Below, one piece after another: positions 62,940 through 64,000 of a stretch of 64,000 nucleotides of DNA. Position 1 is the first letter of the stretch. Each line of letters begins with the position of its first letter. This stretch comes from Mycolicibacterium lacusdiani (GTDB lineage: Bacteria > Actinomycetota > Actinomycetes > Mycobacteriales > Mycobacteriaceae), in assembly GCF_021916785.1 (NCBI RefSeq), contig NZ_JAKCFC010000008.1:62001-126000 (forward strand). The letters are read 5' to 3'. The notes under the pieces were generated by a model. That model was not told the DNA's origin, made no database searches, and saw nothing but the letters and a program-made list of their open reading frames with translations. The position numbers were made by a program, and so were the translations under genes.

Positions 62940-64000
62940 TCACTTGGCGAACGCCTCGTCGATGATCTCCTGCTGCTCGACGGCGTGCACCTTCGACGAC
63001 CCCGACGACGGCGCCGACATCGCACGACGCGAGATGCGCCTGATACCGGTCAGGTGATCGGGCAGCAGCTCCGGCATCGACAGCCCGAACGTCGGCCACG
63101 CACCCTGGTTGGCCGGCTCCTCCTGTACCCAGAAGAACTCCTTGACGTTCGGGTACTCGTCGATGGTTGCCGCGAGGCGCTTGCGGGGCAGCGGATAGAG
63201 CTGCTCGACGCGCAGGATCGCGACGTCGTCGCGGCCCTCCTTCGCCTTGCGGGCAGCGAGGTCGTAGTAGATCTTGCCGCTGGTCAACAGGATTCGCTTG
63301 GCCTTCGACCGGTCGCCGACGCCATCGGTGTACGTCGGCTCCTCCATGATCGAGCGGAACTTCTGCTCGGTGAAGTCGCGGATGTCGCTGACGACGGCCT
63401 TGTTGCGCAGCATCGACTTCGGTGTGAACACGATCAGCGGACGGTGAATGCCGTCCATGCCGTGCCGACGCAGCAGGTGGAAGTAGTTGGCCGGCGTCGA
63501 CGGCATCGCCACCGTCATCGACCCCTCCGCACACACCTGCAGGAACCGCTCGATGCGGCCCGAGGTGTGATCGGGGCCCTGACCCTCGTGGCCGTGCGGC
63601 AGCAGCAGCACGACGTCGGACAGCTGGCCCCACTTGGCCTCGCCCGAGCTGATGAACTCGTCGATGATCGTCTGGGCGCCGTTGACGAAGTCGCCGAACT
63701 GCGCCTCCCACAGCACCATCGCGTCGGGGTTGCCGACCGAATAGCCGTACTCGAAGCCGACCGCCGCGAACTCCGAGAGCGCCGAGTCGTAGACCATGAA
63801 CTTGCCGCCCGACGGCGTGCCGTCGGTGTTGGTGGCCAGCAGCTGCAGCGGCGTGAACTCCGCGCCGGTCTTGCGGTCGATGATCACCGAGTGGCGCTGG
63901 GTGAACGTGCCGCGGCGGGTGTCCTGGCCGGACAGCCGGACCAGCTTGCCCTCGGACACCAGGGTGCCCAGGGCCAGCAGTTCGCCGAACGCCCAGTCGA
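62940..64000 (-). CDS. kgd: Multifunctional 2-oxoglutarate metabolism enzyme Kgd, C-terminal part
   Basis: The last 353 codons of a thiamine-diphosphate E1/2-oxoglutarate decarboxylase; the gene continues past the window edge. The sequence DWAFGELLALGTLVSEGKLVRLSGQDTRRGTFTQRH (split here), and LLPHGHEGQGPDHTSGRIERFLQ, are the transketolase pyrimidine and C-terminal blocks of Kgd. Kgd supports the mycobacterial 2-oxoglutarate dehydrogenase and decarboxylase/HOAS reactions. The N-terminal acyltransferase-like part lies outside. Rv1248c-like. Confidence 0.95.
   Translation of the reverse strand, partial: DWAFGELLALGTLVSEGKLVRLSGQDTRRGTFTQRHSVIIDRKTGAEFTPLQLLATNTDGTPSGGKFMVYDSALSEFAAVGFEYGYSVGNPDAMVLWEAQFGDFVNGAQTIIDEFISSGEAKWGQLSDVVLLLPHGHEGQGPDHTSGRIERFLQVCAEGSMTVAMPSTPANYFHLLRRHGMDGIHRPLIVFTPKSMLRNKAVVSDIRDFTEQKFRSIMEEPTYTDGVGDRSKAKRILLTSGKIYYDLAARKAKEGRDDVAILRVEQLYPLPRKRLAATIDEYPNVKEFFWVQEEPANQGAWPTFGLSMPELLPDHLTGIRRISRRAMSAPSSGSSKVHAVEQQEIIDEAFAK

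Overview
The window is high-GC actinobacterial chromosome and almost certainly comes from a fast-growing mycobacterium (Mycolicibacterium-type). Coding density is high, GTG starts are frequent, neighbouring genes often overlap by 4 bp (GTGA or ATGA), and the gene order follows the Mycobacterium tuberculosis Rv1177-Rv1248c segment as I remember it: fdxC-dapC, pruC-pruA-putA, fadD36, dapD/dapE, LOG-fadD6-folP2-gpgS-DivIVA-tagA-DUF3117-glgM/glgC, O-methyltransferase/sigE-rseA-htrA-tatB, mrp, lytic transglycosylase, DUF1003/MgtE-N-CBS, lpqY-sugA-sugB-sugC, corA, lpqZ, SDR, kgd. No prophage, insertion sequence, CRISPR array, rRNA or tRNA was seen.

Layout. 0-5.8 kb: a secreted excalibur protein, a YceI protein, a FadH-type dienoyl-CoA reductase with a PadR regulator, ferredoxin FdxC and DapC. 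5.8-10 kb: proline catabolism (PucR-type regulator, PruA, proline dehydrogenase). 10-13.3 kb: a GH114 lipoprotein with a NUDIX hydrolase, then FadD36 and a VOC protein. 13.3-16.2 kb: a large exported protein with seven tandem Ig/cadherin-like repeats. 16.6-20.5 kb: lysine/DAP synthesis (dapD, dapE), then an ABC-F ATPase whose leader has two tiny uORFs interlocked with a hairpin. 20.5-24.9 kb: a candidate ESX (type VII) substrate cassette consisting of an EspC-like protein, a lipoprotein and a 766-residue WxG protein. 25-35 kb: TPR-like protein, LOG, FadD6, FolP2, methylglucose-lipopolysaccharide and glycogen genes. 35-40.7 kb: small zinc-motif proteins, an ICMT-like membrane enzyme, and a TetR-controlled ABC exporter with a clear operator and promoter. 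40.8-47.4 kb: the SigE envelope-stress locus, TatB, Mrp and a lytic transglycosylase. 47.4-56.7 kb: Mg-related proteins, a CitE-like lyase, three small membrane proteins and the trehalose-recycling transporter followed by an overlapping SUFU-domain gene. 56.8-64 kb: a LexA-boxed 13E12 HNH nuclease, CorA, malic enzyme, LpqZ, an SDR, a DUF732 exported protein and the C-terminal part of Kgd, cut by the window edge.

The most interesting material lies between the conserved genes. (1) The ESX-substrate cassette sits between dapE and the Rv1204c homologue. (2) The multi-Ig protein occupies a position where, from memory, M. tuberculosis carries PE13/PPE18/esxKL. (3) The ABC-F leader looks like a ribosome-mediated attenuator. 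(4) A 60-bp intergenic element with perfect or near-perfect 13-bp terminal inverted repeats occurs three times. (5) Several regulator genes appear to be leaderless, with operators on their own promoters. Homology and synteny statements rest on recognition from memory, not on searches.
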